A DNA stretch of 64,000 nt from Microcyclospora pomicola (Eukaryota > Ascomycota > Dothideomycetes > Capnodiales): contig NHNY01000016.1 of assembly GCA_002786065.1 (NCBI GenBank), positions 186,001-250,000 of the forward strand. Direction: 5' to 3'. Below, piece after piece: positions 31,501-41,654 of this stretch. Position 1 is the first letter of the stretch. Each line of letters opens with the position of its first letter. Made by a program: the position numbers and the translations under genes. The notes below the pieces were generated by a model. That model saw only the letters and a program-made list of their open reading frames with translations, was not told where the DNA came from and made no database searches.

Positions 31501-32962
31501 CTTTCACACGGGCATCTCTGGCCTTGCATGTCTCTTCCAAGATGCGCTTTGGACCCATGCCAGTGATTTTACCGAAGTCTCTGATTGTCATGTTTTCAGA
31601 GCCGGCTGCACCCCCATCTCCAGTCTTCGCATCTTGGACTCCTGGGAGAGCATCGAACATGCCACCAAGGATGTCGCCATCATCCGCAGCGTCATTCAGA
31701 AGTTCCTGGCCCAGTCTCTCTGCGACAGCGTTGATATTGTCCGCTTTGTTCTGTTCTATGCTAGCGCTAGCTTTCGCATTCCCTTGATCTGCAAGGCGAA
31801 GCCTTTGACGATCAGCTGCTTCGCGGATCAGGTTTAGTTTTTGCCCAGCCCATTGACTATCGGCTTCGTATTGGTCGAACAAAACGTCGGATTCAATCCT
31901 GCTAAGCTTTTGCCGCAATCGCTTCTCAGACGCGCTTGTCGCAGGACCAACCTGAGCTTTAGTTGTCCGCCTCTTTTTCCCCTGATCTTCGATAGAAGGG
32001 TTGATTTCGTACAACTTCGCTCTTGTACGTAGATGTACCGACACCAGCTCTTCTGGATCAAGATCGCTATCCAGGTCACTGACGTCGATATTGTCGTCCA
32101 TATCGTGAGTCGTTAGTGAAGGGGTTTCACAACCTGATGATGTCTTGTCGTCTTTTGAGTCCTTTACCTGTGTCTTGATATCTGCAGCAGCCGGCGCTGG
32201 CTCTTCATCCTCTGCACCTTGCACAACAACAGATTTCGGCTGTAGAACATCGTAGTCGACGAGTGCTTCCTCAGTACAGTGCAGAGCTAGCCAGTCGAGC
32301 GAAACTGCCAGTCCCCACACTAAGCCACCATTGTCTAACGATGTCGAAGAAATGGAAATAATGTAGCCAAGCACATCATTGATACGCTCAGACGATAGAT
32401 TGAGATCGAGATCAAGGAGACATGAACGTAGAGTCCAAACCTTAGAAAGGAGATCATCTCCTTGCAGCTGCGTTCGAGAAGCCGCTGTATATTCGTTCGC
32501 GTGTTCACCCGCAGTGAGCTCGAGTATCTGCTGCATCAGCTCATCTGGAAGCCATTCTTTGACGGACAAGTGTTCAGCCTGGCCTCGTAGCACTCGCCTG
32601 TCTGTTTGCAGACGGGTGACCTGGCGCGCTGAGTCCTTTCGGACTTTCGGCGCGCTCTGCTCAACGAGCTGTTGCAATTCAGACGCTTCAAGTTGTGCCT
32701 CGAGCTCCTCTGGAGTCAACTCATGTAGCCCTCGCTGCTCAGAGACTTCCTTGGTTTTGCTGTTGGTGACATGTTGGGAAGACGCAATGGAAGCAACAGA
32801 ATCGGTCGCTATATGTTTGGGCGTTGAAGCACCGGATACTTTTGTGCTTGTGGCGTCTTCATCTTCAATCTTCGATTTATTGACGCTCTGAATGCTGGTC
32901 GTAGCAAACCCTCGAGCAACGTTGGCGGTTGGCTTAGTTTTCTTCTTCTTGCCTGCTGCCAT
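28535..32962 (-). CDS. DEAH/RHA-type RNA helicase, DHX29/Ylr419w-like
   Basis: One intronless frame of 1475 aa. The N-terminus has KKKKTK and then RGFATTSIQS, a signature of the DHX29/Ylr419w group. Residues of about 130-640 are the family-specific extension, highly charged. The helicase core shows motif I GETGCGKSTQLPAF (near 705), motif II IDEVHERSIDTDFLL (near 811), motif III LMSATVDA (near 840), and motif VI QRRGRAGRVQEG (near 1066). The DEVH box, winged-helix, ratchet and OB-fold regions follow to the end. DHX29 binds the 40S subunit and helps scanning through structured 5' leaders; the yeast counterpart is less well defined. It is divergent from GCN1 on only 270 bp. DHX57 is the main alternative, less likely given the N-terminus. 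Confidence 0.9.
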   Translation of the reverse strand: MAAGKKKKTKPTANVARGFATTSIQSVNKSKIEDEDATSTKVSGASTPKHIATDSVASIASSQHVTNSKTKEVSEQRGLHELTPEELEAQLEASELQQLVEQSAPKVRKDSARQVTRLQTDRRVLRGQAEHLSVKEWLPDELMQQILELTAGEHANEYTAASRTQLQGDDLLSKVWTLRSCLLDLDLNLSSERINDVLGYIISISSTSLDNGGLVWGLAVSLDWLALHCTEEALVDYDVLQPKSVVVQGAEDEEPAPAAADIKTQVKDSKDDKTSSGCETPSLTTHDMDDNIDVSDLDSDLDPEELVSVHLRTRAKLYEINPSIEDQGKKRRTTKAQVGPATSASEKRLRQKLSRIESDVLFDQYEADSQWAGQKLNLIREAADRQRLRLADQGNAKASASIEQNKADNINAVAERLGQELLNDAADDGDILGGMFDALPGVQDAKTGDGGAAGSENMTIRDFGKITGMGPKRILEETCKARDARVKVDYKLISPTTFASRHSISIMWSKDQDIQEAAWLSQVAEVKYRPRNTIISATHEATPDIAQSEAYIATLALFLIFSGSPKEEKAHMRLPPAFRDLWDELAQRQREFVDSSDRELVKDLRDLIKAHAVPTDDDDDEEVVFDANSRRRLDGTSGMSTPQPGNEVRQTIGRPASQDLMDMWARKSSTTNYQRMLTSRMQLPMFQFRTAALETIERHQVTILCGETGCGKSTQLPAFILEHELSQGRHCKVYCTEPRRISAISLAQRVSEEMGEHRGDVGTSRSLVGYAIRLESHTVAQTRLIYATVGIVLRMLERPDGIDEVTHLVIDEVHERSIDTDFLLIILRALMVRRPDLKVILMSATVDAQKFSNYLDGAPIITVPGRTFPVRAMFLEDAIEITGHTNEDASSGVVEEAEEFAESDVASKSSSATQLSDYSKATRETLAGYDIYRIDYGLITKLLQKVASDPNFSKFSQAVLIFLPGIAEIRQMNDLLTSHPFFRHGWNIHALHSSFSSEDQQAAFNVPPKGFRKIVLATNIAETGITIPDVTCVIDTGKHKEMRFDERRQLSKLILSFVARANAKQRRGRAGRVQEGLCFHLFTRQRHDELMAEQQTPEMLRLSLQDLVMRVKICKLGDIETALSQALDPPTSRNIRRAIDALIEVDALTPSEELTSLGLHIAKLPLDAQLSKLVLLSSIWGCLDFALTVAATLTSKSPFLNPIHAKKQADTVRLGYKRGDSDLLTTYNAYCAWRKICSTQGMSEYQFCNKNFLSAPNLGNIEDLKGQLLNSLVDAGFVQLNADERAALMKVRPGARQRNFVVLPQRYCHADEDDNVIQSVVAWSFYPKIVQRDGKGFRNIANNQSLGLHPSSVNKTTLPAEIKLLSFYSIMQSSSRFTNAQETTPAPEVALVLSAGEAVMNMYAGVIVIDGNRLRYKVRDWKTMLVLKILRTKLKEVLARQFRHPGRELQGKNRVWMEILEKILGQQHKNRSSLA

Positions 32963-33232
32963 CGTTCACAAAAATGCTTAGAGCCTTAATTGCGCTCGTT
33001 GTGGTTGTGGAAGGTAAGGTAGCGAGAGAAAATGTTTCGAGGTGCATGTACAGCGCATGCTACGACACAAGCGCCACAATAATGCCCCACACAAACTTGA
33101 GGATGACGGCGAAAGTTCGGCACGCACACAATGAACTTGGACCACCTTGATGCTTTCTACATCCATTTAAAGAACTCGAAGCGCGTTTGTTGCCTGCTTC
33201 CTTCCGGTAGTCACAGTCAGTGACACCAGGCG
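32963..33232. promoter_or_regulatory. shared divergent promoter, helicase / GCN1
   Basis: The 270 bp between the two ATGs must hold both promoters. A ggaaggtaaggtag motif lies near 33009. No TATA box is obvious, as is common for housekeeping genes. Confidence 0.5.
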
Positions 33233-36200
33233 ATGATGGAGGAAGTAGCTGTGAACGACGACTCAAGCGTCGACCTCGAGATTGTTCGCAAAGTTCTACT
33301 TGCCAATTCAACCAAGAAGAGGACAGCTGAGTTACATTCACTCCATGAGAAGCTCGAAGGTAAATGCGATTCTAGGGGGAAACGAAGGCTTAATGTTTTA
33401 AAGAACAGAACGAGGACTGATCAAGTCGCATGTACAGGAGTATCTGATACTGAACTCAAGTTCGTTCTTAGAATACTGTTCGATACCTACCCTCTATACG
33501 TCGATACACGATCTCGACAGGCAGTGGAACGATGTCTCGCAGCAATCGCTTCTCAATCTCGTGCGAACGCAGCGCTACCCCCCTTTGCCGCGATAATCGA
33601 GAAAGAGGCTGTCAAGCCCAGTATCGCTCCGGGAAATGCTTTTGTTCTGGTCAGGTGGACGTCCTTGCTCGTTCAACATGCGGCAGCCAGCAAAGAGTCA
33701 TGGGAAGGATGGGGAAAGAAGTTAGTGCCAGCCATGAATAGCGCCATGAACACATTGCTTGCATCTTCACCCAAAGATAGCACTGTCGCAACTGCTATCC
33801 GTGTATGCAGGAGAGCAATTCGAGTTCTGGCAAAATCAGAAATCGGTGTCGAGATATTGGACTCGTGCATAGCGGCTTTTACTGCTAAGGCTCCAGCCCC
33901 TTCTCCCAAGAATGCAATTCTGCTTGGAGTCATTTCCGGCGCCTGTAAAAGATTGCCCAATCGGTCAGAGATCGTGACAGCGCGGAAGCAGGAGTACATT
34001 ACCTTCTACCTCCGAGAGATCATTGGATCTCGCGTACAGCTTGATGCATACCTTGCTAATGCTTTGCGTGACTTTTTCAACTCCTATCTGACATCTGAAG
34101 ATTTGAAGAGGGATATTGTTCCCGCGATTGAGAAGGCTCTGCTGCGTGCACCAGAAGTGGTTCTGAATGATCTTGTGGCGCCCATGATCACCGCGCTACC
34201 AAAGGACATGGATTTGTCCGATGTCTTAGCATCGAGTCTGCTGAAACCTTTGCTATCTAATGTCAAGTCTAGCAACGCGACAGTTCGCAGTGGTGCCTTG
34301 CATACCTTCCAAGTGACTGCCGCAAGATGCCACGATGAGAAGCTCGTTCAGTCCATATCAGACGAGATACTTACCCCGCTCAGGAACAACAAGGTCACGT
34401 CGGCGGATCATCGCGTGGCACATGCTCTCATGCTGTCTGGACTCAACCCAAATGACACTGTGGCCGCCAAAATTCCAAGTGGTCTCGTTGGTGTGGCAAG
34501 CAAAGAAGCCAGCGAGGCGGCGGCCGCTGCAGAAATCGGTGCCATTGCAAAGTATGTCAGCTACGCTCTGTCGAAGAATGTAAAGCAAGAACCCGCTGTA
34601 CTCGATGCTTTTACGAAAGGGCTCGCGGAGAAGCGTTTACCGCTACGCAGAGCATGGGCATTGCGCTATGCTGAAGTCGTCTGGAGTGTCGAAAGCGGCA
34701 ATCTTACATCTGAGAATACCACATCCTTTGTCGATGCTGGGATCAGCAAAATGGTCGACATCTTCTCGGAAGTAATCGCAAACCCAATCGTGTCCATGCA
34801 GAATGGACAGGTCTCTATTGCCTGTGCTGTGATTGCGCTGTGCTTGTCAAGAGCACCAGGAATGCATGCACTCAAGAATGCAGCTATCATCAAGAAAGCC
34901 AACATTGGTGAGCGCTCATTGGTGCTGGAACCTAAGCCTTCCTTCCTCCTGAATCCTCGTGTCTTCACGAAGTTTACATCTGATGATGATCTGTCGTGGT
35001 TTCTGAGAGCTTTAGAGTCAACCTTCCCAAAGTTACCCAAGGATCGAACCATCAGGAACGCCTGGGCGCAAGCCATAATGTACCCGGTTGTTGCTGCTAA
35101 TGCCTCAGCCTCGGTGCAAGCCCACGGCATCAAAGCACTTCAGGCTCTTTACATTGAGAATGCGAAGGATGTCTCACAAGTCATTATTGACGGGCTTTGG
35201 CAATGGTGCGAAGACGTTGAGTTGGAGGTGAAAGATAGCGCAGCCGTCACTGCCAGAACAGGGCGCCAAGAACTGTTCAAGGTTGTTCGTGCTATATGCA
35301 TGAGTCCAGAGAACGCCAGAGCGCTGGGCTACACCCACGACGATACTGTGATTGAAGAGCAGATGAGAAATCTTCTGGTTCTTTGCAGACCACAACTTGT
35401 GATGCGCGCGCCCTGGATAGAACTATGTCTCAGAACAGCAGTCGATCCCGGCAGCTTGGCCCTCGGGGCCCCACAAGACTGTCTTACACAGATTCTAGAT
35501 GTTACTGAGAACATGAAGTGGAGATCGCTTGCGAACTTTCAAAATGCAGCATTCAGCGCCGCAGCAGAGCTCGCTTTTGTGGCACCTCAAGTGATGACAC
35601 CTGTCATCGTAGCTCAGATAGCCTCCGATCTAGACCCGTCTCGACTCGAGGACGTTGGTCCGACTGAGGCCGCCATATACCGCACGCCAGATGGGGTGTG
35701 CTTCGTCGATGTGTTGTCGAAACAGTCGCAAGCTCAGCAAATAAGTAAGAACACGAAAGATTACGATACTTTGAAGTGGGAAGAAGAGCTACGCACATCT
35801 TTAGCACAGAAAAAGGGAGAGACAAGAAAATTGAAGCCTGAGGAGCAAGCCAAAGTTAATGCTCAGCTTGCAACTGAACGAACCATTCGTCAAGATGTCG
35901 CAAAAATTGATGCTAAGCTCCGACGCGGCATCGGTATGATCACTGCTCTTGCGACAGGCCCACCCACGGAAGCCGAAGACTGGTTTGGCCCATCCGTCAA
36001 ACTCCTTTTCGAGGTTATTCAGGCTGGCGCTGGCTTCATACTCGGAGACACAGCTGCCCTCGGCTATCTGCAATGTGCGGAGCGAACTTCAAGTCGTCTA
36101 GGCGCCATGCGACCATTTGTTGGTGTTGCTACACTGCGTGCTGCTGGCGTCAGCACCCTACCAGAAAACCTTCTAGCCGAGCCTCTAAGCAGTCTTGTAA

Positions 36201-39200
36201 CTAGATTGCTTTATCGTCTCCGTTTCCTCGGAGAGCAGCGACCTCTGGACTCTGTGACGCTCAGCTACGTTGTGGCATTATTGTTCTTGGTTCTGGAAGG
36301 AGGGGGAGCAGAGGGCGCTACCGGAGAGGATGCAGAGGAACAGGTCGTTCTTGCTGTAGAAGTGCTGTCTTACCATACGGAGGTTTTCAGCAACCCGCGT
36401 CTACCACGTCGAAAAGCGCTACAGATCATGATCGAATCGATGCAACGCTATACGCAGCATTTTAAGGTGATGAAGGACTGCTTCACAGATCTCTGTCGGT
36501 CAATAGCACCAAGCATGATCAAATCCGAGACGGACACTGTGATTAAGGGCGCAATTGTTGCTGACCAGTCAGTTCGTGGAGCTGTGCTCCAAGCCATCAG
36601 TTCAGAGCTCGAGCTGTCTGACCGAACATTTTACGAAGAAATATGGCTAGCTAATCATGACGATGTGGAAGAGCATGTTGAGCTGGCGCGCGAGATCTGG
36701 GATGAGAATGAACTCGAAGTGACTTCGGATTCTGCTGCATTGTGCCTGCGATATCTCGAGAGTAAGGATGCTCAGCTGCGTCGAGCTGCCGCACGCTCGA
36801 TTGCAAGCTCTGTTACGAAGATCCCGTCCGTGTTTGAGGACATTCTGAACGGTCTTCAAGGGAACTATCTTGAATGTGCCAAGCCGAGGAAGCCAGAGCT
36901 GGATCGATATGGAATGCCATTGCGGAAGGATTTGTCCGATCCATGGGAGTCTCGACACGGTATTGCGCTTGCTTTCCGGCAGTTGGCACCCGTCTTTCCG
37001 ACAGACCGCCTCGTGCCGTTCATGAACTTCCTAATTGAAAGTGGTCCCCTTGGTGACAAACACTCTAGCGTACGCGACGCTATGCTCGAGGCAGCGACCG
37101 CTGTCGTTTCAGCGCAAGGTAAGACTGAGGTCGAGCCACTAATGAAGCTTTGTGAGTCCACCCTCGAAGGCTCAAGCAGCTCACAGTCTCAAGATCTGGT
37201 CAACGAGGCCGTGGTCATTTTGTATGGCGCATTGGCTCGCCATTTGCCATATGGGGACGCAAGAATTCCAAATGTGGTGCAACGGCTACTTGCCACTCTC
37301 AGCACACCATCCGAGTCTGTGCAATATGCTGTAGCACATTGCCTACCACCTTTGGTGCAGGCTTCGAGCGATCAGGCAAGCACGTATTTGCAGCAGATGA
37401 TCGATGAAACCTTGCACTCCAAGAAATATGCCGCACGTCGTGGTGCAGCCTATGGCCTTGCTGGCATTGTCAAGGGAAGAGGTATCTCTATACTCAGGGA
37501 AGGTCGAGTCTTGTCAACACTCAGAGGAGCCACCGAGAACAAGAAGGATCCGAATGAGCGTCAAGGCGCTTTCCTTGCATACGAGCTGATGTCTTTACTG
37601 CTTGGCCGCATTTTTGAGCCATATGTGATCCAGATCGTGCCTCAGCTTCTCGTAGGCTTTGGTGATACCAGTTCAGACGTGCGTGAAGCATGTCTTGACG
37701 CGGCGAAGACTTGCTTCGCATCATTGAGCTCCTTCGGCGTCAAGCAAGTGCTTCCAACACTCCTTGAAGGACTTGATGAGACCCAATGGCGAAGCAAGAA
37801 AGGAGCTAGCGACTCGCTTGGCGCAATGGCATATCTCGACCCACAGCAGCTGGCTGTCAGTCTACCTGATATCATACCGCCATTAACAGACGTGCTCAAC
37901 GACAGCCACAAAGAAGTGCGGGCCTCGGCGAATCGTAGCTTGCAGCGTTTCGGCGAAGTCATCAGCAATCCAGAGGTCAAGAGCCAAGTCAACATTCTAC
38001 TCAAAGCACTAAGTGATCCAACAAAATACACAGACGACGCGCTTGACGCACTGATCAAGGTCAACTTCATTCATTATCTTGACGCTCCCTCACTAGCTCT
38101 TGTTGTCCGCATTCTGGAACGTGGCCTGGGCGAGAGATCGGCTACGAAACGAAAGGCTGCACAGATCATCGGCAGTCTGGCACATCTGACAGAACGTAAG
38201 GACTTGATCTCACACCTTCCGATCCTGGTCGCAGGTCTCCGTGTCGCTATTGTCGATCCTGTCCCGACGACTAGAGCAACAGCTTCAAAAGCTCTTGGTT
38301 CCACGATCGAAAAGCTCGGTGAAGACGCCTTACCAGATCTCATACCTAGTCTGATGCAGACGCTGAAGTCCGACACCGGTGCTGGTGATCGTCTTGGCTC
38401 TGCTCAGGCGCTCAGCGAAGTGCTTGCTGGCTTGGGTACCGGGCGTCTGGAAGAAACATTACCAACAATCCTTCAAAATGTGTCCAGTTCCAAAGCATCG
38501 GTACGCGAGGGCTTCATGTCACTTTTCATCTTCTTACCGGCATGCTTTGGCAACAGTTTCGCAAACTATCTTTCCAAGATTATTCCACCGATCTTGGCAG
38601 GTCTGGCTGATGACATCGAGTCTATTCGTGAGACTGCACTTCGGGCAGGTCGCCTTTTGGTCAAAAGTTTCGCAACCCGCTCAGTCGACCTTCTCTTGCC
38701 CGAACTCGAACGAGGTCTCGCAGATGATAGCTATCGTATTCGCCTCAGCTCTGTGGAGCTAGTTGGAGACCTGCTCTTCAATCTCACGGGTATCAGCGGC
38801 AAGACGGAGGCTGAAGATGTCGAAGAGAATGCGAACGAGGCTGGCCAGTCCTTGCTTGAGGTACTTGGAGAAGATAGGCGCAACAAGGTGCTATCTGCGC
38901 TATATATCTGTCGCTGCGACACATCTGGCCTGGTACGGACTTCAGCGATGAACGTCTGGAAGGCACTCGTTGCAACACCACGTACGCTGCGCGAGCTCGT
39001 TCCGACACTTACGCAGCTCCTCATCCGCAGACTAGCTAGCTCGAACATGGAGCAGAAGGTCATTGCCAGCAACGCCCTCGGCGAACTTATCAGGAAAGCT
39101 GGAGAAGGCGTTCTCGCAACTCTTCTGCCGACGCTGGAAGAAGGTCTGCAGACGTCAACGGACACCGACTCGCGCCAGGGTATCTGTATTGCTCTCCGTG

Positions 39201-41338
39201 AGCTCATTGGCTCAGCAGCTCCCGAGCCCCTCGAAGAGTATGAAAAGACTCTCATCTCAGTCGTACGCACAGCTCTCGTCGATCCAGATGACGATGTTCG
39301 AGAAGCTGCCGCAGAAGCTTTCGACTCACTGCAGAAGGTCTTTGGCAAGCGGGCCATCGATCAGGTTCTCCCACATTTGCTCACTCTTCTTCGCTCTGAA
39401 GAAGATGCCGACAATGCACTGGCAGCACTTCTGACACTGTTGACGGAAACCTCTCGATCCAATGTCATCTTGCCTAACCTCTTGCCGACACTCCTCACAT
39501 CGCCCATATCGTCCTTTAATGCTAGGGCGTTGGCCTCCCTCGCTGAGGTAGCTAGTGGAGCCATGACACGAAGATTACCAAACATTCTCAACGCTTTGAT
39601 GGACAACATTGTGGTCTGCAAGGATGAAATGCTAAGGACCGAGCTTGACGCAGCATTCGACACCGTCTTGCTCTCTGTAGACGAATATGACGGCCTCAAT
39701 ACCATGATGAGCGTTATGCTGATGCTCATAAAACACGACGATCATAATAGACGCGCAACGGCAGATGCACACATGGCCAAATTCTTTGAGCAGGCACGTA
39801 TCGACTTCTCACGCTACTATCCTGACCTTATCCGTGTGCTGCTCATTGCGTTCGACGACAGTGACGCACATGTCGTCAAAGCTGCATGGACTGCGCTCAA
39901 TGCGCTCACACAACGATTGCGCAAGGAAGAGATGGAATCATTGGTTGTGTCCACCAGACAAGCTCTCAACCAAGTTGGTGTTGCTGGCCACACATTGCCA
40001 GGCTTCTCACTGCCGAAAGGAATCAATGCTATCCTGCCCATATTCTTACAAGGTCTCATGAACGGAACAGCAGAGCAGAGAACACAGGCTGCACTTGCTA
40101 TATCAGATCTTGTCGACCGCACAAGCCCAGATGGATTGAAGCCTTTCGTCACACAGATCACCGGACCGCTCATTCGAGTCGTTTCAGAGCGCTCGAACGA
40201 TCTTAAGGCAGCAATTCTGCTGACCCTGAACAATCTGCTTGAGAAGATACCCACATTCCTCAAGCCTTTCCTGCCACAGCTACAGCGCACATTTGCAAAA
40301 TCACTCGCGGATTCGTCAAGCGAAGTGCTGCGCACCAGGGCTGCACGAGCTCTGGGTACATTGATCACGATGACTCCACGTGTCGATCCATTGATCGCAG
40401 AGCTCGTTACTGGATGTAGGACCACCGATGCAGGTGTCAAGAACGCAATGCTCAAGGCATTGTTTGAAGTCGTTAGCAAAGCTGGATCGAACATGAATGA
40501 TACCTCCCGAGCCTCAATCCTGGGCCTGATCGACTCGGACTCGGGAGAGACAGACGACAAGATGAACATCACATTCGCAAAGCTGCTGGGTGCACTGATC
40601 AAGGTCGTACCGCAGGAGACTGCACTGGGACTTCTCAAATCCCGTGTACTTACTCATCAGTTTTCACCCTCCTCGGTGCTTGCCCTGAACGCTGTCCTTG
40701 TCGAGTCACCACAATCGCTTACAAGTACTTCAGATGAAGTTACGCGGTCACTGATTGTTCAAGGTATCGCAAGCAGCCAGCCGTTCATTGCTGGTAATTG
40801 CGTATTGGCAGCTGGGAAATATCTGCTTACGGATGAGGGCAATAAAAGTTTCGAGGGCACGCAGCCAATCTTCAATGCTCTAGCACAGGCTTTGCAGGTT
40901 GGCAAACCTGTTGATACCCGCCGCCTAGCGTTGGTTGTCATCAGAACTGTCAGCCGACAGAACAACGAGCTTGTCCGACCTCATTTGGCCACAGTCGTGC
41001 CGCCCATCTTTGGCAGTGTACGCGACCCAGTCATTCCAGTCAAATTGTCCGCCGAGGCAGCCTTCCTCGCCGTCTTTTCCGTGGTGGAAGAAGAGAGTGA
41101 CGTCTTCGACAAGTACATGAGCGGCCCAGGAGCGAGCTTGCAAGCAGGTCCAAAGAGAAGCATGCAAGAGTACTTCAAAAGAATCGCCCTGAGATTGAGT
41201 GGTCAAGCGAAAGAGAGGAAGGAGGCGGAAGGCGGACAAGGAGGTCTTGGGCTGAGCAGTGATGAAGCTGAAGACGAAAAGGAGGTTTGGAGCATTGGCA
41301 AGGTAGATTTGGGTGAGGCAGGATTCGGTGATGACTGA
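33233..41338 (+). CDS. GCN1: translational activator GCN1 (eIF2-alpha kinase activator)
   Basis: A giant frame, continuous from ATG 33233 to 41338, made almost wholly of HEAT-type helical repeats. A 78-nt segment (33360-33437) has a clear donor (gtaaat), a branch-like actgat and acceptor tgtacag, and encodes out-of-character residues. Removing it joins HEKLEG to VSDTELKFVLRILFDTYPLY and gives 2675 aa, close to the well-known length of yeast Gcn1. Because it is 3n and stop-free, retention would add 26 residues without changing frame. The central eEF3-like HEAT region lies near 1300-2000, and the region that contacts the Gcn2 RWD domain is expected near 2050-2430. With Gcn20, Gcn1 sits on stalled or collided ribosomes and activates Gcn2 during amino-acid starvation. 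Confidence 0.97.
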   Translation: MMEEVAVNDDSSVDLEIVRKVLLANSTKKRTAELHSLHEKLEGKCDSRGKRRLNVLKNRTRTDQVACTGVSDTELKFVLRILFDTYPLYVDTRSRQAVERCLAAIASQSRANAALPPFAAIIEKEAVKPSIAPGNAFVLVRWTSLLVQHAAASKESWEGWGKKLVPAMNSAMNTLLASSPKDSTVATAIRVCRRAIRVLAKSEIGVEILDSCIAAFTAKAPAPSPKNAILLGVISGACKRLPNRSEIVTARKQEYITFYLREIIGSRVQLDAYLANALRDFFNSYLTSEDLKRDIVPAIEKALLRAPEVVLNDLVAPMITALPKDMDLSDVLASSLLKPLLSNVKSSNATVRSGALHTFQVTAARCHDEKLVQSISDEILTPLRNNKVTSADHRVAHALMLSGLNPNDTVAAKIPSGLVGVASKEASEAAAAAEIGAIAKYVSYALSKNVKQEPAVLDAFTKGLAEKRLPLRRAWALRYAEVVWSVESGNLTSENTTSFVDAGISKMVDIFSEVIANPIVSMQNGQVSIACAVIALCLSRAPGMHALKNAAIIKKANIGERSLVLEPKPSFLLNPRVFTKFTSDDDLSWFLRALESTFPKLPKDRTIRNAWAQAIMYPVVAANASASVQAHGIKALQALYIENAKDVSQVIIDGLWQWCEDVELEVKDSAAVTARTGRQELFKVVRAICMSPENARALGYTHDDTVIEEQMRNLLVLCRPQLVMRAPWIELCLRTAVDPGSLALGAPQDCLTQILDVTENMKWRSLANFQNAAFSAAAELAFVAPQVMTPVIVAQIASDLDPSRLEDVGPTEAAIYRTPDGVCFVDVLSKQSQAQQISKNTKDYDTLKWEEELRTSLAQKKGETRKLKPEEQAKVNAQLATERTIRQDVAKIDAKLRRGIGMITALATGPPTEAEDWFGPSVKLLFEVIQAGAGFILGDTAALGYLQCAERTSSRLGAMRPFVGVATLRAAGVSTLPENLLAEPLSSLVTRLLYRLRFLGEQRPLDSVTLSYVVALLFLVLEGGGAEGATGEDAEEQVVLAVEVLSYHTEVFSNPRLPRRKALQIMIESMQRYTQHFKVMKDCFTDLCRSIAPSMIKSETDTVIKGAIVADQSVRGAVLQAISSELELSDRTFYEEIWLANHDDVEEHVELAREIWDENELEVTSDSAALCLRYLESKDAQLRRAAARSIASSVTKIPSVFEDILNGLQGNYLECAKPRKPELDRYGMPLRKDLSDPWESRHGIALAFRQLAPVFPTDRLVPFMNFLIESGPLGDKHSSVRDAMLEAATAVVSAQGKTEVEPLMKLCESTLEGSSSSQSQDLVNEAVVILYGALARHLPYGDARIPNVVQRLLATLSTPSESVQYAVAHCLPPLVQASSDQASTYLQQMIDETLHSKKYAARRGAAYGLAGIVKGRGISILREGRVLSTLRGATENKKDPNERQGAFLAYELMSLLLGRIFEPYVIQIVPQLLVGFGDTSSDVREACLDAAKTCFASLSSFGVKQVLPTLLEGLDETQWRSKKGASDSLGAMAYLDPQQLAVSLPDIIPPLTDVLNDSHKEVRASANRSLQRFGEVISNPEVKSQVNILLKALSDPTKYTDDALDALIKVNFIHYLDAPSLALVVRILERGLGERSATKRKAAQIIGSLAHLTERKDLISHLPILVAGLRVAIVDPVPTTRATASKALGSTIEKLGEDALPDLIPSLMQTLKSDTGAGDRLGSAQALSEVLAGLGTGRLEETLPTILQNVSSSKASVREGFMSLFIFLPACFGNSFANYLSKIIPPILAGLADDIESIRETALRAGRLLVKSFATRSVDLLLPELERGLADDSYRIRLSSVELVGDLLFNLTGISGKTEAEDVEENANEAGQSLLEVLGEDRRNKVLSALYICRCDTSGLVRTSAMNVWKALVATPRTLRELVPTLTQLLIRRLASSNMEQKVIASNALGELIRKAGEGVLATLLPTLEEGLQTSTDTDSRQGICIALRELIGSAAPEPLEEYEKTLISVVRTALVDPDDDVREAAAEAFDSLQKVFGKRAIDQVLPHLLTLLRSEEDADNALAALLTLLTETSRSNVILPNLLPTLLTSPISSFNARALASLAEVASGAMTRRLPNILNALMDNIVVCKDEMLRTELDAAFDTVLLSVDEYDGLNTMMSVMLMLIKHDDHNRRATADAHMAKFFEQARIDFSRYYPDLIRVLLIAFDDSDAHVVKAAWTALNALTQRLRKEEMESLVVSTRQALNQVGVAGHTLPGFSLPKGINAILPIFLQGLMNGTAEQRTQAALAISDLVDRTSPDGLKPFVTQITGPLIRVVSERSNDLKAAILLTLNNLLEKIPTFLKPFLPQLQRTFAKSLADSSSEVLRTRAARALGTLITMTPRVDPLIAELVTGCRTTDAGVKNAMLKALFEVVSKAGSNMNDTSRASILGLIDSDSGETDDKMNITFAKLLGALIKVVPQETALGLLKSRVLTHQFSPSSVLALNAVLVESPQSLTSTSDEVTRSLIVQGIASSQPFIAGNCVLAAGKYLLTDEGNKSFEGTQPIFNALAQALQVGKPVDTRRLALVVIRTVSRQNNELVRPHLATVVPPIFGSVRDPVIPVKLSAEAAFLAVFSVVEEESDVFDKYMSGPGASLQAGPKRSMQEYFKRIALRLSGQAKERKEAEGGQGGLGLSSDEAEDEKEVWSIGKVDLGEAGFGDD

Positions 41339-41654
41339 GACAGGTATGTAATGTCTCGACGTAAATCCTCAATAAATTGTGTGGAGATGTTCCACAGATG
41401 ATACTGTCTCTCACATGAATGGATGCCAACACAAGCGATCCTAAGGTACCTATACTAGAAGGCTGTTGATATCTGCATGTGCAGGGTGCTCATGTCAGTT
41501 GCGTCTGATCACGTGACTGTGAGAAATACGGGTGCGGATAGATTCCTTCCTTGGCTTGGCATCGATTCTCTGAGGGGAAGAGTCCGCACCTCCATTTCAT
41601 CGTTAGCGACGAAGTCGACGACAACATCATCAACCATCGACAACGCCGGACACG
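41339..41654. other. spacer between GCN1 and eL19, eL19 promoter
   Basis: Holds a ctaaggtacctat motif at 41441 and the eL19 promoter and leader. No gene. Confidence 0.5.

Noticed and set aside
38731-40638. Several minus-strand frames of 120-270 codons opposite GCN1
   Set aside because: Shadows of a strongly coding frame; Ser/Arg/Thr-rich and without family likeness.
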